A DNA stretch of 64,000 bases from Trichodelitschia bisporula (taxonomy: Eukaryota > Ascomycota > Dothideomycetes > Phaeotrichales > Phaeotrichaceae): contig ML996705.1 of NCBI GenBank assembly GCA_010356995.1, positions 248,001 through 312,000 of the forward strand. Reading direction: 5' to 3'. A program made the translations under genes and the position numbers. Positions 19,853 through 31,066 of the stretch are shown here, in pieces. How positions within the stretch are numbered: position 1 is the stretch's first letter; each line of letters opens with the position of its first letter. The notes below the pieces were generated by a model that saw only the letters and a program-made list of their open reading frames with translations, searched no databases and was not told the origin of the DNA.

Positions 19853-22438
19853 ATGGATTCATCGTACCTGGAGAAGCAGGTCAAGACTATCACCCAGAAG
19901 CTGCACGAGCTGTTCGATGAAATCGGCGTGCCGGGACATGAGCGCGATACGCGCGAGAGCGAGGTACGGCCCCCATCATCATCATCCAGGCCCAGCTAAC
20001 GATCCAGCTCTTCGCCGCGCTCTCCGAGACCCTCCACACGCAGTTGCGCATCGTGACAAAGTAAGTCTCATCCCCCCCCAACCGCGTCGCAGCCCTAATC
20101 CTCCCCAGCGAGAAACACGAAATAGCCGAAGAAGCGAACCGTCTCATCACCGAAATCAAGCAGATGCATATCTCAATCGAAGGCCCCAACGGGGACATGA
20201 CCGACATCGAGCACCTCGCCGTAACCTACCCGCTCCTCCCCTGCCTCGACATCCTCCGCGAAAAGCACCGGCACATCAGCGCGCACCACGCCTCGCGCTA
20301 CGAGCAAGTCACACGTACGCCCTCCCTTCCCTCCCCTTATTCCATCCCTCCATCTCTAACCCACAAGCAGAACTCGTCCAGGCACTCCACTCCTACTCCA
20401 CCCACCTCGAGCCAAACTTCGTCACCGCCCCCCTCCCCCCCTCGCCCAAATCCCTAACCCCGAGCACCGATCTCAGCCACACGTATTTCGCCGCCCTAGA
20501 CGACGAATTCACCCGCGTCTACGACGAGTACCACGCGCGCGTCGCGACGGTCAAGGCGCTGTGCGAAGAATGCATCACGCTCTGGGCCGAGCTCGGGACA
20601 CCGCAAGCCCAAACCGACGCGCGGCTCGTCGCCCTGGCGCGGGAAGCACCCGAGCAAGTCGGGCTAACAGCCGATCACATCGCCAAGCTGACCGCGAAGC
20701 GGGACCGGCTGGTGGATGAGAAAAAGGCGCGGGAGCGGCGGTTGCGGGATTTGAAGACGCAGGTCGAGGCTTTGTGGGAGCGCCTGGGCATCGCGGAGGG
20801 CGAGAGGAGGCAGTTCGAGGCGTATAACCGCGGCGTTGGGTTGCGGGTTGTGAATGAGTATGAGAGCGAGCTGGGACGGTTGAATGAGTTGAAGCGGCAG
20901 AATCTGGGGCTGTTTGTGGAGGATGCGAGGGTGCAGTTGCAGGCGTTGTGGGATGAGTTGTTTTTCTCGGAGGAGGAGATGCTTGAGTTCACGCCCGCGT
21001 TTTCAGGTACGCCCCTATTTCCCTTATCACCATACTCAGCTAACCATGCCTAGATGTGTACTCCGACGCCCTCCTCTCCGCCCACGAAACCGAACTCGCG
21101 CGCCTCACCGCCCTCAAAAACCAACGCGCGCCCCTCCTGTCGCTCATCACCAAGCACCGCACCCTCATCCAGGAACGAGACGACCTCGCCGCGTCATCCC
21201 AAGATGCGTCACGGCTCATGCTCCGCGGCCAGAAGGGCGAAAAACGCGATCCCACCCGGCTGTTGCGCGAGGAAAAGATGCGCAAGCGCATAGCCAAGGA
21301 TCTACCTAAGGTAGAGGTCGAGCTGCGCGCTGCGCTCGAGCGCTGGGAAGACGAGTACGGGCGCCCGTTCACGGTGCTGGGGGAGCGGTATCTGGATGAG
21401 CTGGACGCGGCTCAAGCCCGCGCCGCTCCACCAAGGAGCAAAACCCCTTCTCAGCCGCCGCCACGCAGCAAAACCCCTTCACAACCAGCACCAAAAGCGA
21501 AGCCGGCTCCCGCGTCGAACGCCAGCAAGGGCAGCACCCGCGCGCCCCCCCGCGCCAAAACACCCACCGGCTTCGCCCGCCCAACCGTAAACCCAGCAAC
21601 CTTCCAACCCACCTCCTCCATCTCCCAACCCGGCGGAAGCAAATCCCCCAGCCGGATCCCCGCCCGTGCACCCCTCAACCCCCTCGCCTCAACCAACAGT
21701 CCCGAGCGGCGCTACCGCGGCGCGCTGGACAAGCCCGCTCCGCCCTCGCTCGTGTCGCATGCTTCGCAGTCATCACTGGCTTCACTTCGTGGTATGCCGC
21801 CGCCGGCTGCGCGCATGCCACCGCCGAAGATGGATTTGTATGCTGGGAGTGCAGATGTAACGCCTACGCCTGCCCCACGTGGCGATGTGATGGTGCGGGC
21901 GGTGCAGGTGGAGGATGTGTTCGACCAACGCGAGCGGCAAGGGTATGGCGGGTACCAGAGCGCTGCGTCGACGTATTCTAGCACCAGCGCCGCCTCGTCG
22001 TACGCACCGGGACAGTACACCAGCAACGGGTACGGCTCACACCACAGCTCCATGGCGGGACAAGGAGGCGAGTGGGCGCGCCCTCAGAGCCGGGAGCGCG
22101 ACTTCGCCCCGCGGCCCATGAACCCGGCACCCAGCAGCGTGCACAGCGGCGCCTCGAGCCGACAAATCAGTCAGACTTCGTCGTCGTCCCGGGGGACGGT
22201 GGAGAGCGGCGCGACGAGCGGGACGAGCGCCACGGCGGTCAGTAGCGAGAACTGGGAGACGTATTCGGATACCACGGCCGAAGGGGAAGAGGGAGGGGAT
22301 GTCGGGTACTATGCTAGGCTGAGGCAGGGTGCGTATGCTGGCTTCGAGGTGGGGAATGGGAAGAGGGCGGCGGAGGAGGGGTGGGTGGGTGTTGAGGGTG
22401 GGAAGAAGGCTAAGGAGTGGGAGGAGAGTGGGTATTAA
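19853..22438 (+). CDS. ASE1: ASE1/MAP65/PRC1 microtubule bundling protein
   Basis: This is the antiparallel microtubule crosslinker of the spindle midzone. Five exons (19853-19963, 20008-20060, 20109-20314, 20371-21006, 21054-22438) join in frame to 796 aa. The introns are 44-56 nt. The N-terminal two thirds are long helices and coiled coil, starting MDSSYLEKQVKTITQKLHEL. The MAP65 core includes LTAKRDRLVDEKKARERRL and NLGLFVEDARVQLQALWDEL, then HETELARLTALKNQRAPLL in the spectrin-like microtubule-binding part. The C-terminal 300 residues are a disordered Ser/Pro/basic tail with PPRSKTPSQP repeats, which are likely Cdk-type phosphorylation sites and microtubule contacts. The frame is open upstream through an alanine repeat, so an earlier start cannot be excluded. 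Confidence 0.92.
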
Positions 22439-23082
22439 TGGGGAAGCAGTGGTGTGGGACGGGGCATATGGCGTTGTATTTCGGGATTCACGGATGAACA
22501 CACGGCTGGCTTTCGAGGGTTCTTGTACCATACTCTTTTCTTTTCGGGTGGGGGTTCGGCCTCCTGGATCGGTCGACGGCGAGGATACGGCGTACAACGG
22601 CGGTTTCTGCGCGGGATGGAGTATTGATAGAGTTTTCGAATTCGGAGGCGATGTTTTGAGATATTATCCCTTTCTGTCATTGTGAAGCATTAAGCCAAGC
22701 TCGGCATGGGTTCATGGGAGCAAGGCTCTAACACAGGCAATGGCAAGTGTGTAAACTGAAGATTGAAGTAGAAGGCAGAGAGGGAAGAGAGGAAGAGACT
22801 CTGAAGTCTCGGTACTCTAGACCCAAGCTATCGAAGAAGCGAGAGATCTGTAGGGGTTTGCTGATGCGGATTGTCCCAGTGGTATTAATGCTCTTGTGTT
22901 CTGAGCTGGACGAGTACGTATCTAGGTTTAACTGTCTAACTTAGAAGTTGAGAGCATCAATACTACTGAGCCGATCCGAGTTAGTAGACCCCTGCAAATC
23001 TCCCGTTTCTTCCATGACTTGGGAATAAAGCACCGAGATTCAAGAGCTTCATACCTCCGAGACAAGCTCATCATCCACTCCC

Positions 23083-23408
23083 TCGACTACAAGTACCAGT
23101 AGCCCGGTACAAGACCTCAAATCCTTCTCCATCAAGCTTCCAGGACCGCGCCGTCCCACACCAGTGATGCTGCTGAACCCAATCGTGTGTATATCGAACG
23201 GGGGAGAAATCCCCATCGAACAACCTATATGAAATGATTAGCATATAAACACTGTGTGCGTCATGTGATGTGATATAACCAAAGCGAAGCCGCGTCAACA
23301 ATCCGCTCCCTCGGCCACCAGCACGAAGTACCAGTAGCGCAGCACAAAGCCCTCAGATCCCGTCCTCGGTAAGCTCCTAGGCCCCCGCCGTCCCAGGCCG
23401 GTGTTGCT
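23083..23408. repeat. Diverged direct duplication of about 100 bp
   Basis: The segments at about 23083-23180 and 23310-23408 align over AAGTACCAGTAGC, a shared ACAA..CCTCA stretch and CGCCGTCCCA, with small indels. They lie 227 bp apart. On the minus strand both read a GRRGPxSL-like peptide, but the frames diverge, so coding use is doubtful. Confidence 0.7.
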
Positions 23409-25211
23409 TACCACGTAGTTTCCCATACATGTGGTGCGTGCATCCACGCGATGACATCCACGCCGAGCATCGCCCGAGCCCAAGCACGTCCCGGTGCTCG
23501 CCCAAGCAGACCCGGCGCCCTCGCCCTACGACGCCATCGGCCACGACCCACGCAACCCACCGGCCCGCTTCCGCTCCCGGTTCCACGGAGCCGAACAACG
23601 GCCGGGAGACGGCCAGACTGGTAGCCAGCGACGCTAGCAGCTAGCGCTCGCGACGATGGCGGGAAGCGGGACGCAAGGCTGGGTGACGTCGGGTAGGGAA
23701 AAACGGCACGCGAGGAAGAGACTGCGATGGGGATTGGTGGCATTGAGGAATGGAAAGACAAGAGCGTCGCGGACGGGACGGGTTGGGCAGCGGGGAAGAA
23801 TGGGATCCTCGCTCCAATGGTCGGGTTGTCATTAGTCACTTGTGCGGGCCCGTTTTCTCGCCGTGCGCTCGCTACGTAATTGCCGATCCGCGACTGGTTG
23901 TTCCGTCGGAAGGAGCGGATGTTGCTCCGGTGGGTGGGGTGGGGGGTTGATAAGAGTCAGAAAGAGCGGCAGTGTGAAGAATTTTTCACGGGATGAGGGG
24001 AGACTACGTTGCTGGCGACGATTGGGCGTCGACTGCGTCGGTTGGTGCGCGACCGTAAATGCGCATTATGTCTGAAGGGGACAGCGTTGCGTCGCCGAGG
24101 TTGCTCGGGCAGCGGTGCGTGGGCATTTCTATGCGGAGATTTTGGGACTACGGGCGATAGGGTCGTGTGAGCGTTGTTGGCAATACTGTACCCGTGACGG
24201 CGGGCGTCCGTAGTATTAGTGGTGATCCCGGTCTAGTTCTGGGACTAGAAGATGAGATTTTCGCATGCGCATCTCGTTTCCAAAGCGGAGGTCGCTCCTT
24301 GACTTCTTGGGTTGAAAGAAAATGCGACAAAAAAAAGGGTTTCGGAAGGGAACGGCGCAGGGAAAATGCGGGGGTGGAGCGAGGCGCAAGGACGCGGGAT
24401 GATGACTTGCATAGAACAGGGCAGTCGAAGAGGAGAGTGGAAGGCAAATATAAGGCGATGGGGTAAAGGCGACTGGCCTGTTGTCTGATAAAGGGACCTG
24501 TTTCCAACGAAAGAAGCACCAAGAGATCTGGGGCAATCTCACCCGCGCGGGAGGCTTCTTCCGTAGGGCTGCCATTCTCGGAGACGTGCAGCTCGGCATG
24601 GCATTTGTGGCCTGGCGGCCCTGGCAAAGTGTGGGGTTTGTGCTCGTTTTGGAGATAAGCAAACGAGCAGTGAGAGGACGGTGGAGCGCGATTATCTGCG
24701 GGGGTACGTGAGGAAGGGGAAGGGTTGGAAGTTTAATGGTGGGTGGGACAGAGGAAGGTTTGGCTATGGATGAAGCAGCAAAGCCGACGAGATTGTCGAG
24801 GTGGAATACTTCCGTACACTCCGTAGCGTTTGGCAAAGGTCAGGCGATGTACCGATACCGTTTGGCTGGACATGTCGACGATGCAGGGAACATGTTGATG
24901 TACGGGGTACCTGTCGTTGCATCTTGCTTGAGTCTCGTCGCTCGAACCCGTGACCGCTAACTTGGATCAAACTGTCGTGGCTCGCCAAGCGGCCCGTCGT
25001 CCATTTGCCGCGGAAAAGGCACAAGAGCAAAAAACACTACGTAGTCGTTGAATCCCCTTCCTCATTGGGCAACATGTTACGTACCTCTTACGTTGTTTTG
25101 GCCTAGACACTGGGCATACGTACCGTAGATTGAATCGGAAGGCACCGATGGGCGGAAAGAAAGAAGGTTCGTGGAAGAAAGGAAAGAGTTTTCTCTAGAG
25201 AAGAGCGATCG

Positions 25212-25237
25212 TCTCTCTCTCTCTCTCTCTCTCTCTC
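25212..25237. repeat. CT dinucleotide microsatellite
   Basis: Thirteen CT units at the head of the pyrimidine-rich leader upstream of the Ser/Pro-rich gene. Confidence 0.95.
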
Positions 25238-26120
25238 GCGAAATACAAGGTCGTGCCTCTCCGCCTTCTGGGTGACTGACGCTTGCTGCAATTCACATTA
25301 CTTATCGCATTTCGCTGTTACTGGTACCTGCCCTTGATTGCTTTGCTGACACCCTATCTCTCTCGGCCTCCCCCGTGCCTTCTTTTCCCACACAAATTCA
25401 ATCCATCACCCCCCGTATTGTCTTATCGCTTGCATCACTCTGAAGAGAGACTCACCCCCTGCCCACAGTCACACACTGTCCTCTCCGCCCACTCACCTCA
25501 ACTCTCACACGCCCCCATTCCTCCCCACGCGCCTATTATTCCTCCACCCCTTCCCGCCCAGCCATACTCCGTCACTCGTGTGCTTGTTGACGAAGCAAGT
25601 GCTACCTATCCGAACAACGAACTCTCACTTCCTCCAACAACAAACCTCTCTTAACCCGCAACACACTGAACATCCCACTCTTTTATTCGATCTCATCTCA
25701 TTTCTATCGCTCCGATATTGTTTGTGCGCTACGCCATTCCCTCACCCACACTTGTCCTCCCCACTCTCCCCAGCCAACCACACGTAACTCCGACGGCCAC
25801 TCCCGCCAACCCACCCATACTTTTGTACACAACCACCCCATCCCACGACTGACACTCCGCCCCGTCAGTCGTATCGCCAGACCGCCTGCACCTTATGCCG
25901 ACCACCTCTTGTTGGCTTGTCTCGCTCTTTGCGTTCGTCGACACCGCAAGCCTCATCCCCGACAGTCGCCTCATCGCCCTGCCAAGATCGTGTCGCCAGC
26001 CTGATTAAAGCCTTCGCCGCTGGATCCTCATCTGCATGCCACGGTAGCGCATCACCAAACCATACTCACCAAACCCAAACTTCTCAGATCCCCAACATAT
26101 GCATAGCCCTCGACTGCACG

Positions 26121-27611
26121 ATGATGGTCCCACGGTCCTTTGTCTACTCGTCGCCCCGGCAGCCCTCGCCGGATCGTCGGGACTCGCAGTCGCCGCGATC
26201 TAGGGTACGCCAGCGAGCCTCGCTACCAGCGTTGGCGAACAGAAGCCAAAACGTCCAGAAAGCAGTTGCAGCCACACCTCTGCTGGCCGCATCATCTTTC
26301 TCGACCACCGTGACGATGACAATCACACCTGGGCCGACTTCAGCACCTGCATCCGCACCGATGCCTGCACAAGCACCAGCTCACACACCGAAGCCCACGG
26401 CACCCGTCTTCATCCCGCCTCGTCACACCCAGACGCTCAACACCCGTGGCCATCACGGAGGCCGTCGACACAAGCACAAGCCAGAAGCGCTGCCACCGGC
26501 CGTCGCCGCTCTCCTCGCCGTCACCGCCATCCCTCCACCCAAGGGCCGCACCTTCCGCCAGCGGCTACTCCCCGTGCCACGCGTCAGCATCGACGAGCTC
26601 GTCCGCGAGTGGCAAACCGATTCTTCAAAGGCGTCATCAGGATCACCGCTGGATATACTGTTGGAGCCGGTCGATACCGATGGGGACAGCGTCCTGGGCG
26701 AGGAGCAAGGCGGCTTCTTGTCCTCGCGGTCCGTGTCGAGCGACAGTCTGACGTCGTCGGCGCCTAGCCTTGATGACGGTGGCCTATCGTTCGCCTCGTC
26801 CGGGCCTGTCACACCAATGTATGCCCGCAAGCCGAGCAGTATGTCAGAGAAGTCGCGGCGCGAGAGGGTAGCCTGTTCGCCAGTGGTGGAGAGCTGCGTC
26901 GACGACCATCCGCTGCAGTTACCCAGCAAGGAAAACTTTCCCATCCTACCGACTCCAAAGGCCGAGAAGTCCTTTGCCGCCGTCAAGAGCACGCCACCCA
27001 AGACGGCATCCATCTTCAAATCGAACCTCACGGCGTCGATCCAAGCCCTCAAATCAGCCGCCAAGTCCTTCTCCAACTTCACCGCCCCGTCCATCCCACC
27101 AGACGACCTGCTCACACGCTCGCTATTCTCCTCCCAGCGCTTTGCCTCAGAAATGCGTCCTCGCTTCGTCGGCGCACCGGACCCAGCCCTGCGCCGCTAT
27201 CTCAACCCCGGCATGCACGCCCACGACCTTCCCCCCGTGGTGCTGCACCCCGAGTCCGGCGTCGAGCTCCACGACACATACGAGCCGGATGACGCCAGCG
27301 CCGACACCCCGCCAAAGATGATCCAGATGAAGACATACTCGCGGAGTCGGAAGCGGCGGTCCTCGCCCGTGCCACCGGTGGAGCGCGACGTTTCGCCGTC
27401 TGGTGTGCGGGGCCGCGAGCCGCGTGAGAACAGCGACTTCCTCCGCGTCATTGTGCTCGAGATGAATATGCGCAGGACGGGGAAGCTGGATGCCAAGGCT
27501 GGTGGGCGGGCGCGTGTGTGGTTGCCGCCACGGAAGGGGGCGGCGGTTGTGCTGGGGAGGGGGCGCGACGTGCCAAGGAGGTGGAGGGCGGTTAGTGTGA
27601 ACGACTTCTAG
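26121..27611 (+). CDS. Ser/Pro-rich conserved-looking hypothetical protein
   Basis: A single exon gives 496 aa from the ATG at 26121. An in-frame ATG at 25917 would add 68 residues of low-complexity sequence, but the DNA there looks like leader, so I prefer the later start. The N-terminal part is Pro/Ala/Ser/Thr-rich and disordered. Two short blocks look conserved: PPKGRTFRQRLLPVPRVSID followed by ELVREW near the middle, and FLRVIVLEMNMRRTGKL with ARVWLPPRK at the C-terminus. Between them lie many SP and TP sites. It has no signal peptide or membrane helix. I do not know a function. It is preceded by an unusually long pyrimidine-rich leader. Confidence 0.7.
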   Translation: MMVPRSFVYSSPRQPSPDRRDSQSPRSRVRQRASLPALANRSQNVQKAVAATPLLAASSFSTTVTMTITPGPTSAPASAPMPAQAPAHTPKPTAPVFIPPRHTQTLNTRGHHGGRRHKHKPEALPPAVAALLAVTAIPPPKGRTFRQRLLPVPRVSIDELVREWQTDSSKASSGSPLDILLEPVDTDGDSVLGEEQGGFLSSRSVSSDSLTSSAPSLDDGGLSFASSGPVTPMYARKPSSMSEKSRRERVACSPVVESCVDDHPLQLPSKENFPILPTPKAEKSFAAVKSTPPKTASIFKSNLTASIQALKSAAKSFSNFTAPSIPPDDLLTRSLFSSQRFASEMRPRFVGAPDPALRRYLNPGMHAHDLPPVVLHPESGVELHDTYEPDDASADTPPKMIQMKTYSRSRKRRSSPVPPVERDVSPSGVRGREPRENSDFLRVIVLEMNMRRTGKLDAKAGGRARVWLPPRKGAAVVLGRGRDVPRRWRAVSVNDF

Positions 27612-29757
27612 AGGATGGGACAGTGTTGGAGTCCTTGGAGGGTTCCCTAGTATCGATACGACCGAGCATTTTCCTTTGTTTCGCTGGTGTTTTTTGCGTT
27701 TGCATCTCGGTTGGGTTGGTTGTTGTTTGTTCTTTGCATCGGCATATATGGATGGCGGTGAGATGGCTAGATGATATTTTCGGAAAGGAACGGCGTGCGA
27801 GCGCTGTGCGGTGTGGTCACTCATTATGAAGCTTTCCTAGGTCTGGGTCAGAGGGTGGAAGGTTCGGTTCTTGGGTTCGGGTTTTATGGCTGGGACAGGA
27901 GCATCGGCATGGGTTGCGGGGTGCATTTGGTTCGGATGGTTGGATTGGATCTTTGATGCTGGGACTGGCTGCATTCGGTGTCTTTTTTTTTCCATTTGCT
28001 GGGGATGGCTACCGTCGACGAGAGTGACGGAAGGAAGCCTAGATGTGAATCAGGCGGGACGCTGTATATAAGTGCTTACAACGCATCCTCTTCCCTTTGA
28101 TCTGCTTGCATTTGACCGAGCACGCCACGCCGCCTGGCGGTGACGATGGCCCGTGGTGGTACGGTGAAGACGTGACGATTGCGTGCTTGCTTGAGTGAAA
28201 CTTGACGAGGGGTGGGTGTTGAGGCGCATGGGCCTAGAGTATAGACAAAGCTCCATCAATGGATTGTAGATGAGGGAGAAGCGTGGAAGGGTTGAAGAGT
28301 GGAGGAACGGAGAAGAGGGATATAAACTGTTCTCTTCTTCTCCTCTGCCATGTTACAGGCTTCAACGGTGCCCCGTGAGGGCCTCGCTGTGAGGGGTAAT
28401 TCACGCAACGCACCGCCGAGGGGTTTAGTGCAGACCCGGGTGCTTGGGTGGGTGGAGACTTGGGGAGGGGTGCGCTTAGGGCGGGAAAGAGTTGAGGGCG
28501 TTCTTGAGGGTTGTGGCTCAAGAAACGACAGGTGATTGACGATTGATGAGCTGGGGATTGAGAGACGGAAGTATTGAGGCATAGAGGGGTGGGTTTGGGT
28601 GGGTTTACATCTGTTCACGGTCTCACCATCACGCCGCCGCAGAAATTTCAGCCTCGAGGTTCTGGGCTTCTAGCGGGGGAGGCGGGGGCCGGGTAAGCCG
28701 CCTCTTCTGGGGTGGCATAGCGATCGTGATTTCGGTTTAGCGCGCTACGGTAGGTCTAGTTGCGGGATGGCGTGAATGGGATTTGGCGGGCGGTGTGCTC
28801 CCATCGAATTGAGCAGACTGCGACTTCGGCTTGCTTGATATTGCAGAAGGGCACGCGCAGGGCAGCAGCGGAAAGTGCCTGAGGCTCTGTCGTCCGGCTC
28901 TGGGTTCCGGCCTTCGTGAAGCGGAAAGGCGCGATGCGTTCGCTGCCCGCTGTGGCCGCCGTTGTTGTTCCCCGTTTCTTTTTTGCTGTGGGGAAGACGC
29001 GGGCTGCGGATGAGGGGCCAATGGGTGGGGAGGGGCGCTGCGGGGTGGCTGGGATTTGCTGCGGTTGCGTGAGGGCGTTCACGGAGGACGACTTCATGTC
29101 GTCGATTTCGGGTGTCAAGATCGTGAAGCGGCTTCATCCATCATTTCTTCAAAGCAAGAGGCGATGGGATGGCTCAGGATCAGCGGTCAACTTCCTCCAA
29201 GTTCATCGCTTAAATACTTCGGCTTATTGAAGCTGTCCCCCATCGGCCGCCCAGTACCCGAGCGAGAGTGATGCCGCCATGTGGCTCCGCCGGCTACGCC
29301 GGGGCACGAGGCGATGCTGTAGACTGGCGGCGGCATGAAGACAGTGCTATCCCGGAGTCTGGAAGCGGTTACAGGCGTTAGGCGGCGGTGTCTAGCCTGC
29401 CGTGCTTCGTCAGACTCTGTCGGCGCTTTCTGAGCCGGAGTATGAGGCAATGACGACGGCCCATCGGACAAAAGTCCTGTTTGCGCAGATCAAAGGGCGT
29501 ATACACTTTTTCTATTTGACTGCTATAGCGCACATGGATTTTCTACGTAACGGCTAGAAAGTTTACACTTTCTCTATCTAAACCACCTGTGGGGCGCTCT
29601 GGATAACCGGGCGGACGACAGTCGACGTGATTGACTGCTCGGCCGCGGATGAAGTGCCCGTAGGCGCTATCGATGGAGCAGCTATCCGCGTAAAAGGTAT
29701 GGCACCCATAGGTGTGGTAGGCTGAGGATCACCTCCATTTTAGACCTGGTCTGTATA
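27612..29757. other. Intergenic region with TATA-like elements
   Basis: About 2.1 kb. The only frame worth noting is listed separately (28756-29118). Two TATA-like stretches (near 28065 and 28321) have no gene clearly attached on the plus strand. Confidence 0.4.
28756..29118 (-). CDS. Possible small Thr/Pro/Ala-rich protein
   Basis: A 120-aa frame that extends upstream in frame (RFTILTPEIDDMKSSSVNAL) without a clear start, so an upstream exon may be missing. It has a basic patch AKKKRGTTTAATAG and one cysteine-bearing segment, LRVPFCNIKQAEVAV. I recognise no family. It may be non-coding. Confidence 0.25.
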   Translation of the reverse strand: MTPEIDDMKSSSVNALTQPQQIPATPQRPSPPIGPSSAARVFPTAKKKRGTTTAATAGSERIAPFRFTKAGTQSRTTEPQALSAAALRVPFCNIKQAEVAVCSIRWEHTARQIPFTPSRN

Positions 29758-30003
29758 CGGAGCCTGCGGTGATGCCATGCTTCTGAGAAGCGAGGCAGCA
29801 GGGACGCTGGAGAAGACGAAAGTCGTGGGCGCAGCCGAGGCGAACGCAACGGAAATCGTGAAAGAAGTCTGGGATGTTAGCGAAGTTGTCGTATACTCGG
29901 TATATAGGGGGACAGTACCGTGGTTGCTGAAACTGTGGAACAGTTGGGAATCATGGATAGCGTTTTGGAAACGGGGTGAAGAAGAAGAGAAATGGAGAGT
30001 AGG
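29758..30003 (-). pseudogene. Broken 5'-end copy 1 of the central gene family
   Basis: This minus-strand fragment holds a degraded leader block, the 50-nt intron-like block (29869-29918) with the CGCTAACATC branch region, and about 110 bp of following exon ending in CAGCGTCCCTGCTGCCTCGC. The start codon position is not ATG. No downstream gene body follows, so it is a 5'-end remnant. It aligns best with copy 4 in the exon part. Confidence 0.7.
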
Positions 30004-30065
30004 AGAAGCGGGACGCTGCTATGCGCAGCTCCATGGCAATCCCTGTGGACCGTTCGGCTCGCCGC

Positions 30066-30240
30066 TAGCTCCGCGGCTCCACTGAAAACAAAGTTCATTG
30101 TGAAGGAAGACTGAGATGTTAGCGAAGCTGCCGCATACTCGGTATATTGGAGGAGAGTACCTTCGTGATGATAGCTTTTGGCAAGCTGCTGGTCATTTGT
30201 CTTCTGTGAACTGTGTCGAAGAAGTGAAAGGGAGAGAAGC
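30066..30240 (-). pseudogene. Broken 5'-end copy 2 of the central gene family
   Basis: It holds a leader block (TTCACAGAAG region near 30197-30238), the 50-nt intron-like block (30112-30161) and only about 45 bp of the following exon (MNFVFS reading). The start codon of the first exon is lost. It lies head to tail with copies 1, 3 and 4. Confidence 0.7.
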
Positions 30241-30482
30241 TTAGCTACCATACCGCACCATCTCTCAACCAACACTTTCGCACCACTGCGGCCGCTGTTC
30301 TTGTCTACCCCCGATAGCCATGCGTCACCGTCCATTTCATTCCAAGGTTCGCCATCTCCACATAATCTTTCCTCCCCAGTACGCCCTCCAACATCCTGCC
30401 ATCAACATCCCATTTCTCGCCACGTCCTAGCCCACTCATTAGCATGCCGTGCGCAATCTCCATGTCGCGCAGCGCCTCGAAC

Positions 30483-30708
30483 GGATTAGCGAAGTTGTCG
30501 TATACTCGGTATATAGGAGGACACCACCATCGTGGCGGTTGCTGTGAAGTAATTGGTGATGATCTCTTTCTGTGAACTGTGTCGAGGAAGAGAAAGGGAG
30601 AGTTGGGAATTTTGACGAAGATATATAGGTTTCCGGCAATGGCTGCAATGGTGTTGTCTTGAATGGAAGCGGATACGCATCCGGGACTGTTATCGCGTTT
30701 AATATTAG
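30483..30708 (-). pseudogene. Broken 5'-end copy 3 of the central gene family
   Basis: It holds about 135 bp of leader block that matches copy 4 closely (CGTCAAAATTCCCAACTCTC region) and the intron-like block with an ATG at 30538-30540, but breaks off at the intron's 3' end, so no exon body follows. Unspliced, the ATG opens a 14-codon frame MVVSSYIPSIRQLR. Confidence 0.7.
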
Positions 30709-30716
30709 GCCGTAGA

Positions 30717-31066
30717 TGAGACCTGCGGTGATGCCATGCTTCTGAGAAGCGAGGCAGCAGGGACGCTGGCGAAGGTGAAGTTTGCAGGGGCGGCGGTGAC
30801 GTTGAAAACGAAGCTCATTGTGGATGAAGTCTGAGATGTTAGCGAAGTTGTCATATACTCGGTATGTAGGAGGACAGTACCATCATGGTGGAAACTGTGG
30901 AACAGTTGAACATCATGAGTGGCTTTCCTTCTGTGCACTTTGGCGAAGAAGAGAAAGGGAGAGTTGGAGATTTTGACGAAGATATGTAGGTTTCCGGCAG
31001 TGGCTGTGATGATGTTGTCTTGAGTGGAAACGGGTACGCATCCGGAATTATCATCGCGTTATATCG
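30717..31066 (-). pseudogene. Broken 5'-end copy 4 of the central gene family
   Basis: The most complete of the four fragments. It has a leader block (30931-31066), ATG ATG at 30881-30886, a 50-nt intron (30831-30880, GTACTG..CTCAG) and about 115 bp of exon reading TSSTMSFVFNVTAAPANFTF and then SVPAASLLRSMASPQ. The exon reading aligns with the N-terminus of the intact gene at 34931 (SSFATIFVFSISPAPAILTF), which supports the same splice model. Confidence 0.72.

Larger units (their letters stand above)
22439..26120. other. Gene-poor region and long pyrimidine-rich leader
   Basis: About 3.7 kb without a convincing gene. It contains a diverged duplicated segment (near 23083 and 23310), a CT microsatellite at 25212-25237, and then about 0.85 kb of strongly pyrimidine-rich sequence leading to the next gene, which is probably its 5' leader. 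Frames such as 23408-23839 and 24216-24836 on the minus strand show no domain or codon pattern that I trust. Confidence 0.5.

Noticed and set aside
24216-24836. 206-codon minus-strand frame in the gene-poor region
   Set aside because: No motif, no splice logic, and random-looking composition.
30486-30540. Conserved 14-codon peptide MVVSSYIPSIRQLR as a real small protein
   Set aside because: The same bases form the conserved intron in the intact gene and copy 4, with branch site and acceptor, and the intact copy lacks the stop. Splicing explains the conservation better.
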